Below, piece after piece: positions 28,401 through 36,036 of a stretch of 64,000 nt of DNA; positions within the stretch are counted from its first letter, which is position 1, and each line of letters starts with the position of its first letter. The translations under genes and the position numbers were made by a program. Under the pieces are notes generated by a model. It made no database searches. It had not been told where the DNA came from and saw nothing but the letters and a program-made list of their open reading frames with translations. This stretch comes from Moraxellaceae bacterium (GTDB taxonomy: Bacteria; Pseudomonadota; Gammaproteobacteria; Pseudomonadales; Moraxellaceae). The stretch lies in NCBI GenBank assembly GCA_029237815.1, contig JAQZBP010000003.1, forward strand, positions 1 through 64,000. The letters are read 5' to 3'.

Positions 28401-28999
28401 TCCTCGCGGATATCGCTCAGACGCTCGAGGTTCTCCCGCGTATGGCGCATGCGGGTTTCGGTTTCGCGACGGCGCTCCTTGTACTTGGAGATGCCTGCGG
28501 CTTCCTCGATATAGACACGGAGCTCCTCGGGCTTGGCCTCGATCAGGCGGGAAATCATGCCCTGCTCGATGATGGCGTAGGAGCGCGGCCCCAGGCCGGT
28601 GCCCAGAAAGATGTCGGTGATGTCCTTGCGACGGCAGCGCACGCCGTTCAGGAAGTAGTCGGACTTGGCATCGCGCGTTACCAGACGCTTGATGGAGATT
28701 TCCGAATACTGGGCGTATTCGCCGGCCAGGGTGGCGTCAGAGTTGTCGAAGACCAGCTCGATGGAGGCCTGCCCCACCGGCTTGCGCGCCGTGGAACCAT
28801 TGAAGATGACGTCGGTCATGTTCTCGCCGCGCAGGTTTTTGGCGGACGACTCACCCATCACCCAGCGAACGGCATCAATCACATTCGACTTGCCACAGCC
28901 GTTTGGGCCGACCACGGCAGAGAGATTGGTGGGAAAATGAGCTACGGTGGGATCCACAAAGGATTTGAAGCCCACCAGCTTGATGCTTTTCAGTCGCAT
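25499..28999 (-). CDS. smc: Chromosome partition protein SMC
   Basis: An ATPase of 1166 residues forms the SMC-ScpAB condensin. The Walker A motif is GPNGCGKSN near the N-terminus. Two long coiled coils flank a hinge (about residues 510-650, GVTSWLQAEGLADRP). The C-terminal head carries the signature LLSGGEKALTALALV and Walker B MLDEVDAPLDDANV. I set the start at MRLKSIKLVGFKSF (28999), the invariant family N-terminus, rather than an ATG 14 codons upstream in the AT-rich leader. It opens the smc-zipA-ligA-orphan operon. Confidence 0.97.
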   Translation of the reverse strand: MRLKSIKLVGFKSFVDPTVAHFPTNLSAVVGPNGCGKSNVIDAVRWVMGESSAKNLRGENMTDVIFNGSTARKPVGQASIELVFDNSDATLAGEYAQYSEISIKRLVTRDAKSDYFLNGVRCRRKDITDIFLGTGLGPRSYAIIEQGMISRLIEAKPEELRVYIEEAAGISKYKERRRETETRMRHTRENLERLSDIREELEKQLQHLQRQAQSAEKYKEFKEEERLLKAQLQAIRWQALNTQVSQRETLIRELEIRLEAVVAEQRAADTALEKQREGQIELSDKFSEVQSRFYRIGNEISRIEQSMTHQRERLSQIRNDLLQAERSQQQTSEHLQLDEAQLEDVRAQLLTLEPEQALLQAQADELAGGLTSAEERMQRWQQEWEQFNQGAATARQQAEVGQSKIQHLDQSIQRSRERIERLETERKSLSAGPLADEVAVLNEQLSEVELELEAGQEKNDKASSDIAEQRDRNNRLHNECDSLKARQQALKGREASLDALQQAALGQASGVTSWLQAEGLADRPRLADRLQVEAGWERAVETVLGRHLQAVCVDSLGGLTSKLAELGKGVLTLLESHAVSGVTASSGTPLMAFVRSPEVAGLLAGIYACGDLGEAMVQRGRLAAHESVITQDGIWLGPNWLRVIREDDAESGVLARKQELARVVAELAEVEAGLEERQADLDRGREALRALELLREEAQRELSQLNRRRGDVQAQLGAKQVRLEQFNARSSRIEKEMEDVQAQQRLDQEQLAETRLVLEEALEAMGKDASRRDELLRERDLAREALDNARQKSRADRDAAHQVALTMQALRTREAALSQSISRLQEQLASLSERREMLQESLLELENPGGEHQLQLEAHLEQRVAVEKELADVRRDLEAVQHEFREHERKRQQAEQQAQQVRDMLQTQRMEWQNAMSRRESLQEQVAEGQFDLQTVLEALPEDASEQQWQEDLEKVSARIARLGPINLAAIDEYQAQSERKTYLDAQDADLREALETLENAIRKIDRETRTLFKDTFDRVNKGLQELFPKVFGGGHAYLELTGEDLLEAGVAIMARPPGKRNSTIHLLSGGEKALTALALVFSIFALNPAPFCMLDEVDAPLDDANVGRYARLVEEMSEKVQFIYITHNKIAMEMAHQLMGVTMHEPGCSRLVSVNVEEAAAMAAV

Positions 29000-29029
29000 G
29001 TCAGTCCCGCGGCCCCCACCTGAAAAAAG

Positions 29030-29095
29030 TGGTATGACCAACTTTAATAAGAATTAAAACAATAAGTTAATAAGCAAAATTAAAGCTTCTTCTGA
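29030..29095. promoter_or_regulatory. AT-rich leader upstream of smc
   Basis: Between smc and the adjacent gntR gene lies a stretch of about 60 bases made almost only of A and T (for example AATAAGAATTAAAACAATAA), in sharp contrast to its high-GC surroundings. It is the likely promoter region of the smc operon. I cannot assign unique -35 and -10 hexamers because several overlap. Confidence 0.45.
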
Positions 29096-29194
29096 TGCAG
29101 CCGCATCCTTCCTGCGAAGCCGGCCTGAGTGTAACGAAAAGCACCCGGTGCCTCCATGGAATGTATGCCCCCGAGCAGTACCCATCCGCACCGA

Positions 29195-29947
29195 CTAGAA
29201 CGCAAACAGATCGCCATTGTTCACGGCCTGGCGCTGCTGGTGGCTCGCGGCCAGCTTCTCGATCTGGTTGGCGGCCATCTGCACCAGATGGCGCGCATGC
29301 TTTGCCGACAGCTCGGCATCCTTGCGCTGGCAGGCCCGCACGATAGCCTGGTACTCGTTTACCGCACGCAGCTCATCGCTCAACAGGTGGCGCAGGTGGG
29401 CACCGTAACGATCCCAGCAAAGTGCCAGCGAGTTGAAGGCCATCACGTACACCTGGTTTCCGGCCGCCTGCACCAGCAGGCTCCAGAAGCGCTGGGCCTC
29501 GTATTGCTGGCGCTCAACGTCATTGGGGCGACGCACCATCTCGTCCACGACTCCCTGCAACGCGAGAATCTGCTCGGCGGATGCCCGCTGGGCCGCAAGG
29601 CGTGCCGCATCGACGCCGAGGCTGGCACGCATTTCCAGCAGCGCACGCAACATGCCGAAATCGGGCAGGCCGCCCTCGCCCACCAGCAGGTCCGGTAGCA
29701 ACTCGAGGCCGGCCACCTGGCGCCACTCCTCCACCCGGTTGCCGCCCCCGTGCACGGTGCGGATCAGCCGCATCTGCGCCAGGCGCTTCATGGCCTCGCG
29801 CACCGCCCCGCGGTTGAGGCCGCGGGCCTCGGCAAGCTTGCGCTCCGGCTGCAGGTTCGCACCCGGGGAAATGCGGCCGCGGATGATGTCCCGACTGAGT
29901 TCGTCGTACAGCGTTTCACCCAGCGACTTATTCTTCTTGTTCGTCAT
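29195..29947 (-). CDS. GntR-family transcriptional regulator, FCD (FadR) subgroup
   Basis: This 250-residue regulator has an N-terminal winged helix-turn-helix (residues about 8-75, GRISPGANLQPERKLAEARGLNRGAVREAMKRL) and a C-terminal all-helical FCD ligand domain (FGMLRALLEMRASLGVDAARLAAQ ... NEYQAIVRACQRKDAELSAKHARHLV). Such proteins bind small organic acids and repress nearby operons. The ligand is not predictable from sequence. It lies directly downstream of a second GntR gene, with a gap of 47 bases. The N-terminus is lysine-rich (MTNKKNKSLGE). Confidence 0.88.
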   Translation of the reverse strand: MTNKKNKSLGETLYDELSRDIIRGRISPGANLQPERKLAEARGLNRGAVREAMKRLAQMRLIRTVHGGGNRVEEWRQVAGLELLPDLLVGEGGLPDFGMLRALLEMRASLGVDAARLAAQRASAEQILALQGVVDEMVRRPNDVERQQYEAQRFWSLLVQAAGNQVYVMAFNSLALCWDRYGAHLRHLLSDELRAVNEYQAIVRACQRKDAELSAKHARHLVQMAANQIEKLAASHQQRQAVNNGDLFAF

Positions 29948-29994
29948 CAGCGTTCAGCCAGACAGATGAAAACCAGCCCTGCCTGCGCAAGCGG

Positions 29995-30690
29995 TCAGCG
30001 GCGATGCCGCTGGGCCCACGCGGCCTCGATTTGCTTCACGCGCATCAGGGAATCGAGCACCAGATGACACTGGTGCGTACAGAACTCGTCGACCAGCGAT
30101 GCCGCCTGGTCACCCTTGCGCATCAGTACCCCGTCTGTCATGCCCTTGAGGAAGGAGTAAGACTCTTCCAGCTCGCGCCGGCTGGTGTGCAGGGCGAGGT
30201 AATAGCTGCGGCGGATCGCCGGTTGCAGGTCGTCCAGTATCTCTTCGACATAGGGATTGCCGGCAAAGCGCTGGATCAGACGGAACAGCTCGAAGGTGGC
30301 CTCGTAGAAGGCCTCCAGGTCATGCGCGTCGACATTGGACTGCAGCCGGTGCAACTGGCTGACCATGCCCTCCATATCGGGCTGGCGCCAGTTGCTGGCC
30401 GCCTTGCGCACCACCAGCTGCAGGAACATGGACACGACCTCGTAGAGGCCGCGGACCTGGGCTACCGACATTTCCGCCACCACGGCGCCACGGCGCGGAT
30501 AGATCTCGATCAGGCGGCGTCGCGCCAGGATGAGCAGCGCCTCGCGCACCGACCCGCGGCTCACGTTGAGCTCGCTGGCGATACGCAACTCCTGGATACG
30601 CTCTCCCTCGACTAAGTCACCGGTAATGATCTGCTGCGCCAGGTGCTGGGCAATCTGCTCGGAGAGGCTTTCTGAGGCTCGAAAACTCAT
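29995..30690 (-). CDS. GntR-family transcriptional regulator, FCD subgroup
   Basis: This 231-residue regulator has a winged helix-turn-helix (GDLVEGERIQELRIASELNVSRGSVREALLIL) followed by an FCD-type helical domain (SVAQVRGLYEVVSMFLQLVVRKAA). It is divergent from cysI across about 280 bases that contain two GGACA-type partial palindromes, likely its own operators. A GntR gene occupies the position upstream of smc in Pseudomonas as well. The ligand is unknown. Sequence similarity to the adjacent regulator is limited to the fold, so this is not a recent duplication. Confidence 0.88.
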   Translation of the reverse strand: MSFRASESLSEQIAQHLAQQIITGDLVEGERIQELRIASELNVSRGSVREALLILARRRLIEIYPRRGAVVAEMSVAQVRGLYEVVSMFLQLVVRKAASNWRQPDMEGMVSQLHRLQSNVDAHDLEAFYEATFELFRLIQRFAGNPYVEEILDDLQPAIRRSYYLALHTSRRELEESYSFLKGMTDGVLMRKGDQAASLVDEFCTHQCHLVLDSLMRVKQIEAAWAQRHRR

Positions 30691-30707
30691 GGCCAGACTA
30701 CATTCCT

Positions 30708-30746
30708 TTGCCGGCTGTAAAAAAGAAAAAGCCGGGTCGCCGGCAA
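30708..30746 (-). promoter_or_regulatory. Terminator-like hairpin and alternative pairing in the gntR leader
   Basis: Reading the minus strand, GCCGG-GTCG-CCGGC type pairing (30744-30731) is followed by TTTTTCTTTTTT, an intrinsic-terminator shape. It lies 25-55 bases before the gntR ATG, with no upstream minus-strand gene to terminate. TTGCCGGC (30746-30739) can instead pair perfectly with GCCGGCAA (30715-30708), which lies after the T-run. The two structures exclude each other, as in attenuators. Confidence 0.4.
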
Positions 30747-30808
30747 TTGGTCGGACATGCTAGCAACAGCCCTTTTCCCCTGCCAGCACTTTGTCATTTG
30801 TTGGACAA
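30747..30808. promoter_or_regulatory. Two GntR/FCD operator-like sites upstream of gntR and cysI
   Basis: TTGGTCGGACA (30747-30757) and TTGTTGGACAA (30798-30808) share the pattern TTGnTnGGACA. The second is a TTGT/ACAA palindrome. FadR-type regulators bind short palindromes of the TGGTnnGACCA kind. Location between a gntR gene and cysI suggests autoregulation. The assignment is by pattern only. Confidence 0.35.
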
Positions 30809-30907
30809 TGCCATGCCTGCAGGCTGCGGGAGCGGGACATTCCGGAGTATCGCAGCCCACCCTCGCCTTATCAGGCTGTCTGAATAAAGCCATTTGAAAA
30901 AAGCGTT

Positions 30908-30936
30908 TTGGTTTATCAATCCCCGGTTGCTATCCT
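30908..30936 (+). promoter_or_regulatory. Sigma-70 promoter for cysI
   Basis: TTGGTT (30908-30913), a 17-base spacer and TATCCT (30931-30936) lie about 37 bases before the cysI ATG. It is a moderate match, with correct spacing and position. Confidence 0.5.
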
Positions 30937-30972
30937 CCGCGGCTACTAAAAAAGCCTCAGGATTTCCCCGCC

Positions 30973-32634
30973 ATGTACCGCTACGACGCCTACGACCAGC
31001 GTATTGTCGACGAGCGGGTCGCGCAGTTTCGCGACCAGACTCGCCGCTATCTTGCCGGTGAGCTGAGCGACGACGAATTCCGCCCCCTGCGCCTGCAGAA
31101 CGGCCTCTATATCCAGCGCTTCGCCCCCATGCTGCGCGTGGCCATCCCCTACGGCATGCTGGAGTCCCGTCAGCTGCGCATGCTGGCCGATATCGCCCGT
31201 CACTACGATCGCGGCTACGGCCATGTGTCCACACGCCAGAACATGCAGTACAACTGGCCCGAGCTGAAGGACGTGCCGGACATCCTGGCCGACCTCGCCG
31301 CCGTGCAGATGCACGCCATCCAGACCAGCGGCAACTGCATCCGCAACACGACCACCGACCAGTTTGCGGGCGTCGTGGCCGGCGAGATCGAGGACCCCCG
31401 GCCGACCTGCGAGCTGATCCGGCAATGGTCCACCTTTCACCCCGAGTTCGCCTTCCTGCCCCGCAAGTTCAAGATCGCCGTCAACGCGCACCCGGACGTG
31501 GACCGCGCCGCGACCGCCGTGCACGACATCGGCGTCTACATCGTCCGGAATGACAAGGGCGAAGTCGGCTACCGCATCCTGGTGGGCGGCGGCCTTGGCC
31601 GCACCCCGATGGTCGGCAGCGTGATCCGCGACTTCCTGCCGCGCGAACACCTGATCTCCTACCTCGAGGCGGTGCTGCGCGTGTACAACCTGCACGGCCG
31701 ACGCGACAACAAGTACAAGGCCCGTATCAAGATCCTGGTGAAGGCACTGACGCCGTCCGTGTTCGCCGAAAAGGTGGAGGCCGAATGGTCGCACCTCAAG
31801 GACGGTCCGCTCACGGTGCCCGCCGCGGAGTTCGAGAGACTGCGTGGCTTCTTCACGGAACCTGCCTATGAGGCCCTGCGGGACGATCCCGCCGAGCTCG
31901 TGCAGGCGAAGGCGGACAGCCCGGCTTTCGCCAACTGGCTGCAGCGCAACACTCATGCGCACAAGAAGCCAGGCTACCGCATCGTCACGCTGTCGCTGAA
32001 GAAGACCGGCATCGCGCCGGGCGATGTTACCGACGCGCAGATGGAGGCCATCGCCGACCTCGCCGACCACTACAGCTTCGGCGAGCTGCGCACCACCCAC
32101 GAGCAGAACATCGTGCTCGCCGATGTCAGACAGGCCGACCTCTTCGCGCTCTGGGGCGAGCTTCGTGAGCTGGGCTTCGACACTGCCAACATCGGCTTCC
32201 TGACCAATATCATTGCCTGCCCCGGTGGCGACTTCTGCTCGCTGGCGAACGCCAAGTCCATCCCGATCGCCGAGGCCATCCAGCGGCGCTTCGACGACCT
32301 CGACCGCGTCTACGAGATCGGCGAGCTCGACCTCAACATCTCCGGCTGCATGAACGCCTGTGGCCATCACCACGTGGGCCACATCGGCATCCTGGGCGTC
32401 GACAAGCGCGGTGAAGAGTTCTACCAGATTACCCTGGGCGGTGCCTCGGGCCACGATGCCGCCATCGGCGACATCCTGGGCCCCTCCTTTGCCGCCGAGG
32501 AAATGGCCGACGTGGTCGAAGAGATCATCAACACCTACCTCGACCTGCGCCTGGGCAAGGAAAGCTTCCTCGCCACCTACCGCCGTGTCGGCATCGAACC
32601 TTTCAAGGAGCGTGTATATGCCGAAGCTCATTAA
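30973..32634 (+). CDS. cysI: Sulfite reductase hemoprotein subunit
   Basis: This 553-residue sirohaem and 4Fe-4S protein reduces sulfite to sulfide in assimilatory sulphate reduction. Cluster and sirohaem-bridging cysteines are Cys416, Cys422 (CPGGDFC), Cys459 and Cys463 (CMNAC). The substrate-binding repeats (HVSTRQNMQYNW; ELRTTHEQNIVLADV) are intact. The next gene is a DUF934 protein, as in Pseudomonas, where no flavoprotein CysJ is encoded alongside; ferredoxin may therefore be the donor. The start has a promoter at the right distance. Confidence 0.93.
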   Translation: MYRYDAYDQRIVDERVAQFRDQTRRYLAGELSDDEFRPLRLQNGLYIQRFAPMLRVAIPYGMLESRQLRMLADIARHYDRGYGHVSTRQNMQYNWPELKDVPDILADLAAVQMHAIQTSGNCIRNTTTDQFAGVVAGEIEDPRPTCELIRQWSTFHPEFAFLPRKFKIAVNAHPDVDRAATAVHDIGVYIVRNDKGEVGYRILVGGGLGRTPMVGSVIRDFLPREHLISYLEAVLRVYNLHGRRDNKYKARIKILVKALTPSVFAEKVEAEWSHLKDGPLTVPAAEFERLRGFFTEPAYEALRDDPAELVQAKADSPAFANWLQRNTHAHKKPGYRIVTLSLKKTGIAPGDVTDAQMEAIADLADHYSFGELRTTHEQNIVLADVRQADLFALWGELRELGFDTANIGFLTNIIACPGGDFCSLANAKSIPIAEAIQRRFDDLDRVYEIGELDLNISGCMNACGHHHVGHIGILGVDKRGEEFYQITLGGASGHDAAIGDILGPSFAAEEMADVVEEIINTYLDLRLGKESFLATYRRVGIEPFKERVYAEAH

Positions 32635-33115
32635 GGACGGCGTCATCGTCGACGACACTTACACGCTGGTCGCCGAGAGCGACGACGGTTCACTTGTCCT
32701 GCCGTCGGGCCCGGTCCTGGTGAAGCTGCCGACCTGGCGGAAGCATCGCGAGAGCCTGTTGCAACATTCGCACGCCCGCGGCGTGCAGCTCGCTCCCGAC
32801 GAGTTTGCCGAGGCCGTGGCGCCCGATCTCGCCCACCTTGACCTGATCGCCATCGAGTTCCCCGCCTTCGCCGACGGCCGCGGCTACTCCACGGCGACGT
32901 TGCTGCGCAATCGCCACGGCTACACCGGGGAGCTGCGTGCGGTGGGGGATGTTTTCAAGGACACGCTGTTCTTCCAGCAGCGCTGTGGCTTCAACGCCTT
33001 CACCGTGCGCGCCGACAAGGACATCTCCGATGCGCTTGCCGGACTCTCCACCTTCAGCGTGCGCTACCAGGGTGCCGTGGACACCACGCCGCTATTCCGC
33101 CAGCGACTTGCCTGA
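32618..33115 (+). CDS. DUF934 protein linked to sulfite reductase
   Basis: This 165-residue cytoplasmic protein starts MPKLIKDGVIVDDTYTLV and contains the DUF934 hallmark segments (LDLIAIEFPAFADGRGYSTATLLRNRHGYTGELRAVGDV and FQQRCGFNAFTVR, each shorter than a full domain). The ATG at 32618 lies inside the end of cysI (17-base overlap) with AAGGAG ahead of it. The family is consistently found beside cysI and is thought to assist or supply electrons to the reductase, but its biochemical role is not established. Confidence 0.92.
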   Translation: MPKLIKDGVIVDDTYTLVAESDDGSLVLPSGPVLVKLPTWRKHRESLLQHSHARGVQLAPDEFAEAVAPDLAHLDLIAIEFPAFADGRGYSTATLLRNRHGYTGELRAVGDVFKDTLFFQQRCGFNAFTVRADKDISDALAGLSTFSVRYQGAVDTTPLFRQRLA

Positions 33116-33128
33116 CGGGAACACCAAT

Positions 33129-33157
33129 AAAAAAACGGCGCCGCGGCGCCGTTTTTT
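33129..33157. terminator. Bidirectional terminator between the cysI unit and the Fil-like locus
   Basis: AAAAAAACGGCGCC and GGCGCCGTTTTTT form a GC-rich stem flanked by A- and T-runs, placed between two convergent genes. Confidence 0.9.
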
Positions 33158-33168
33158 ATGCTTGCCGT

Positions 33169-35046
33169 TCAGGGGGCAGGAGGTGAAGCCACGCACTCGC
33201 CACCAGGCGTCGGAACGGAGGAGATATAGCCACCGAGATTGTCGAGGTCATCCTGCGTGCCGGCATCGCTGAAGGCTTTCATGGCCGTGAAACGGTTTCC
33301 CCATACGGCGATGTCGGGAGCAAATGCATTTGTTGTCAGGCACTGGTTGGCTGACTTGCGGTCCGCTGTGCACAGGCCATAACTGCGCAGATTGTTCGCA
33401 CCGCCCACCCGCAACAGCGAGTCTTCACCGAAGCCGCTACCGAACTGCACATAGGGCAGATAGGGAGATATCGCGCGGAAATGCGAGTGGTTGGGAATCA
33501 TGACCAGCAACGTCATCAACTCCATGGTCGCGCTATTTTCATCGCGCAGGTTATCGAGAATGTTCGCCACTACACCCAGCGGAATCTCGGTGCCGCCCGA
33601 CGGGTAGGTCAAGGACACGGGATCAATGTTTTCCCCGCATTTCTGGCTCATGTCGGAAATGATGTTGCCATCACTCAACACGACCATCCTGAACGTCCCG
33701 AGCTCGCAGCCGAATGAGGTACAGCTCGAATCCGAATTCCACAGCGTGACCTTTACGGCAAGCGGGAAATCGATGTTGGTCGTGGTCCACAACGCGGGAT
33801 TGAGGGCTGGCGCCACCGGAACGCTGCGTACCATGGTGATGGAACCGTTCGGGATCAAGGTGCCGGATCCATCCGTCAGGGCCCATTTGCCGAGATCCTC
33901 GGACTTGGGCGTCTCACCGAACAGGGACTCGTAACGGGGGGTCGAGCCGGCAATGGCCTCGCGCGACATCACACCGTTGGTGATGACAGCGCTCCGGCCG
34001 ATGGCAACACCGCTGTCGTTGACCAGCCGGTAAGTGAGGCCGTCCAGGTCGCCATCTATGGGCCATTCGGCAGTAGTAGCGTCGGCCGCCGTCTCGAGCG
34101 ACATTGCCTGGGGTGCGTCGAACAGCACGGTATCGGAAGGCAGCTCGTAAGAGTACACACCGGTCCCTATCATGCGGCCGCGCCGATCCACCAGATTCCA
34201 GAGTGCACCGACGAAGCTCCTACCCCCGCCAACGCCCAGCATGCCGCCGGATGCATTGTTGTCAGCGCGCGCAGTAACGTCATAGGCCTCATAGAGGCCG
34301 GCCTTGGTGCTGTAGACTCCACGGCGCAAGCGGCTCTCCGCCGTGTCATACGCCAATAACGAGAGATCAGGATCGAATGACTGCAGGAAATCCTGAACCG
34401 CCTTGTCGAAGGTGCCGTCGGCGGGTGCGGCCGGATTTGCCACCTCCTGCGGCAGTGTGAACTTGATTTCATCGACCATCTCGGCGGTGAGCTTTCGCTT
34501 TGCAACGTCGCTGATGATCACACGATAGGACGGAAGCTCTGGATCGACGTCATCCGTGCTCAATGTCTGAAGCAGACGCGCCATGTTCACAGCAGCAGCA
34601 CTGCTGGTATTGGCGACAAGCGTGCGCGGTGTCACATAAAAGTAGACCGGAGGCGGATCCTTCTGCGTGGGGCTCTCCGCATAGATCTTGGCAGGCTTGA
34701 CGACCTCGGTTTTGCCAAGCACCAGCTCGATCGACGTATTATCCGGATTGACCAGGGAGAAGGTGACCTCGCTGCCGTTGGGGCAGGAAAAGCCGCCATC
34801 GGAACCCGTTACGGAGCGGACCTTCCCGGCCCCGTCCAGGCCGCATTCGTAATTCACGTTGACGGCGGCATCATCGATGAAGCGGCCCTTCACGCAGGTC
34901 GCGCCCGGGATGCTGGCGCAGGACGTGACCGTGCCAACATCAGAACTGGAAAGGTTGTCGCTCTCGCCACAGGACGCCAGCAGGACGGCAGCCGGAACAA
35001 TGGCAAGGCGACGCAGGATGGCCGGGATTTTCATGTCTTTTTTCAT
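33169..35046 (-). CDS. Large outer-membrane-type lipoprotein of the Fil-like locus (FilF-like)
   Basis: This 625-residue exported protein has a lipobox (LLASC, Cys26) after a basic and hydrophobic N-terminus. The +2 residue is Gly, so sorting to the outer membrane is expected. The mature part is Ser/Asp/Gly-rich and mostly beta by composition, with about a dozen cysteines that could form disulphides (for example CTSFGCELG, YGLCTADRKSANQCL). I know no enzyme motif in it. It is the last gene of the seven-gene series and 4 bases after the preceding one. By order it corresponds to what I recall as FilF in Acinetobacter. Role: possibly a tip, adhesin or assembly lipoprotein (inference). Confidence 0.8.
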   Translation of the reverse strand: MKKDMKIPAILRRLAIVPAAVLLASCGESDNLSSSDVGTVTSCASIPGATCVKGRFIDDAAVNVNYECGLDGAGKVRSVTGSDGGFSCPNGSEVTFSLVNPDNTSIELVLGKTEVVKPAKIYAESPTQKDPPPVYFYVTPRTLVANTSSAAAVNMARLLQTLSTDDVDPELPSYRVIISDVAKRKLTAEMVDEIKFTLPQEVANPAAPADGTFDKAVQDFLQSFDPDLSLLAYDTAESRLRRGVYSTKAGLYEAYDVTARADNNASGGMLGVGGGRSFVGALWNLVDRRGRMIGTGVYSYELPSDTVLFDAPQAMSLETAADATTAEWPIDGDLDGLTYRLVNDSGVAIGRSAVITNGVMSREAIAGSTPRYESLFGETPKSEDLGKWALTDGSGTLIPNGSITMVRSVPVAPALNPALWTTTNIDFPLAVKVTLWNSDSSCTSFGCELGTFRMVVLSDGNIISDMSQKCGENIDPVSLTYPSGGTEIPLGVVANILDNLRDENSATMELMTLLVMIPNHSHFRAISPYLPYVQFGSGFGEDSLLRVGGANNLRSYGLCTADRKSANQCLTTNAFAPDIAVWGNRFTAMKAFSDAGTQDDLDNLGGYISSVPTPGGECVASPPAP

Positions 35047-35050
35047 GACC

Positions 35051-36031
35051 TTATTTCTTGAGGCTGAACATCAATTGGCCAAAGCGGCCCACGCGATAGG
35101 GTGTCGCCGCACTCGCTTCCGGTTGCCCCGAGAGCACCAGTAGAAAACGTTCTTCAACATGGACATCCACCATGCCTTCGAGCATGGGGTGCCGTGAGTT
35201 TGTCTCCGGGTAGGCGCGCTCCGGATACGCGGTCACGACACGCCGGAGACACCCGTCGCGGTCCAGCAGTGCAAGAGCCGGCAGCGGGAATGTCGGTGCG
35301 CGGTCAGAGCTCGAGTACGACTGAACCTGCAGCCGCCGCAGCCCCTGCCCTTCCAGGGAAAACGCATACAGCACTTCCGGCGCCTCGGGAAAGACATAGG
35401 TCTTTTGATCAATCACCAGATCACGCGGCAGGAAACCGATCGACGCAGCCTTCTCCAGGAGCTCCGGCTTCTGGCAACGCTCAAGGCGCGGCCAACGTTG
35501 CTGCGCCGCAGCGGAATCCAGCTCTACCCTGGCGGACACCAGCGGCGTCGACTTCTCTGCCGGCGGCATGGCACCTTCATTCATCAAGCCACCGGGTGTT
35601 GCGCTGCTACCGTCTTCCTCGATATTCCTGACGCCAAGGCCATCGCCTTCGATCACGTAGAAGCGCTTCCTGTCCTTGCCGTCTTTCTTCTGGACCGCGT
35701 CGTCCAGCGCCTCGACGTCGGCATACTCGTCTGAGTCGTAAGGCGCAAAAGCGGGCGAAGGCGTCATCGGCTGCTCATCCTTGGGGGACGGCTCCGCCTT
35801 TTGTGGCAATTTCGCTCCGGTTGGCGGCAGGGGAGCGGAAGAAGAAGCGTTCGACCCTGCGTCCTGCCGCGGAGTCTCGCGCTTGCTACGCTCGGCCTCC
35901 ACATCCCTCTCGCTACGGATGATCGTCACGTTCCCGTTAGGGTCGATGATCGGGTAGAAACTTTCTTCGGCCACCACCGGTGTTGCGGCGGCAAGCAGGA
36001 GGAAAAACAGGGCCCCTCTACGCAACACCAT
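35051..36031 (-). CDS. Exported protein of the Fil-like locus (FilE-like)
   Basis: This 326-residue protein has a signal peptide (MVLRRGALFFLLLAAATPVVA). Just after cleavage comes a short motif ESFYPIIDPNGNVTII, reminiscent of DUF4124-type openings. A charged, Pro/Ser-rich disordered stretch (about 45-110) precedes a C-terminal folded region containing FYVIEGDGLGVRNIEED and a beta-rich end (VHVEERFLLVLSGQPE). It has no lipobox or transmembrane barrel. It is probably periplasmic. It lies 5 bases after the FadL-like gene and 4 bases before the lipoprotein gene, so the three are co-translated. Function unknown. Confidence 0.78.
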   Translation of the reverse strand: MVLRRGALFFLLLAAATPVVAEESFYPIIDPNGNVTIIRSERDVEAERSKRETPRQDAGSNASSSAPLPPTGAKLPQKAEPSPKDEQPMTPSPAFAPYDSDEYADVEALDDAVQKKDGKDRKRFYVIEGDGLGVRNIEEDGSSATPGGLMNEGAMPPAEKSTPLVSARVELDSAAAQQRWPRLERCQKPELLEKAASIGFLPRDLVIDQKTYVFPEAPEVLYAFSLEGQGLRRLQVQSYSSSDRAPTFPLPALALLDRDGCLRRVVTAYPERAYPETNSRHPMLEGMVDVHVEERFLLVLSGQPEASAATPYRVGRFGQLMFSLKK

Positions 36032-36036
36032 CGCGA

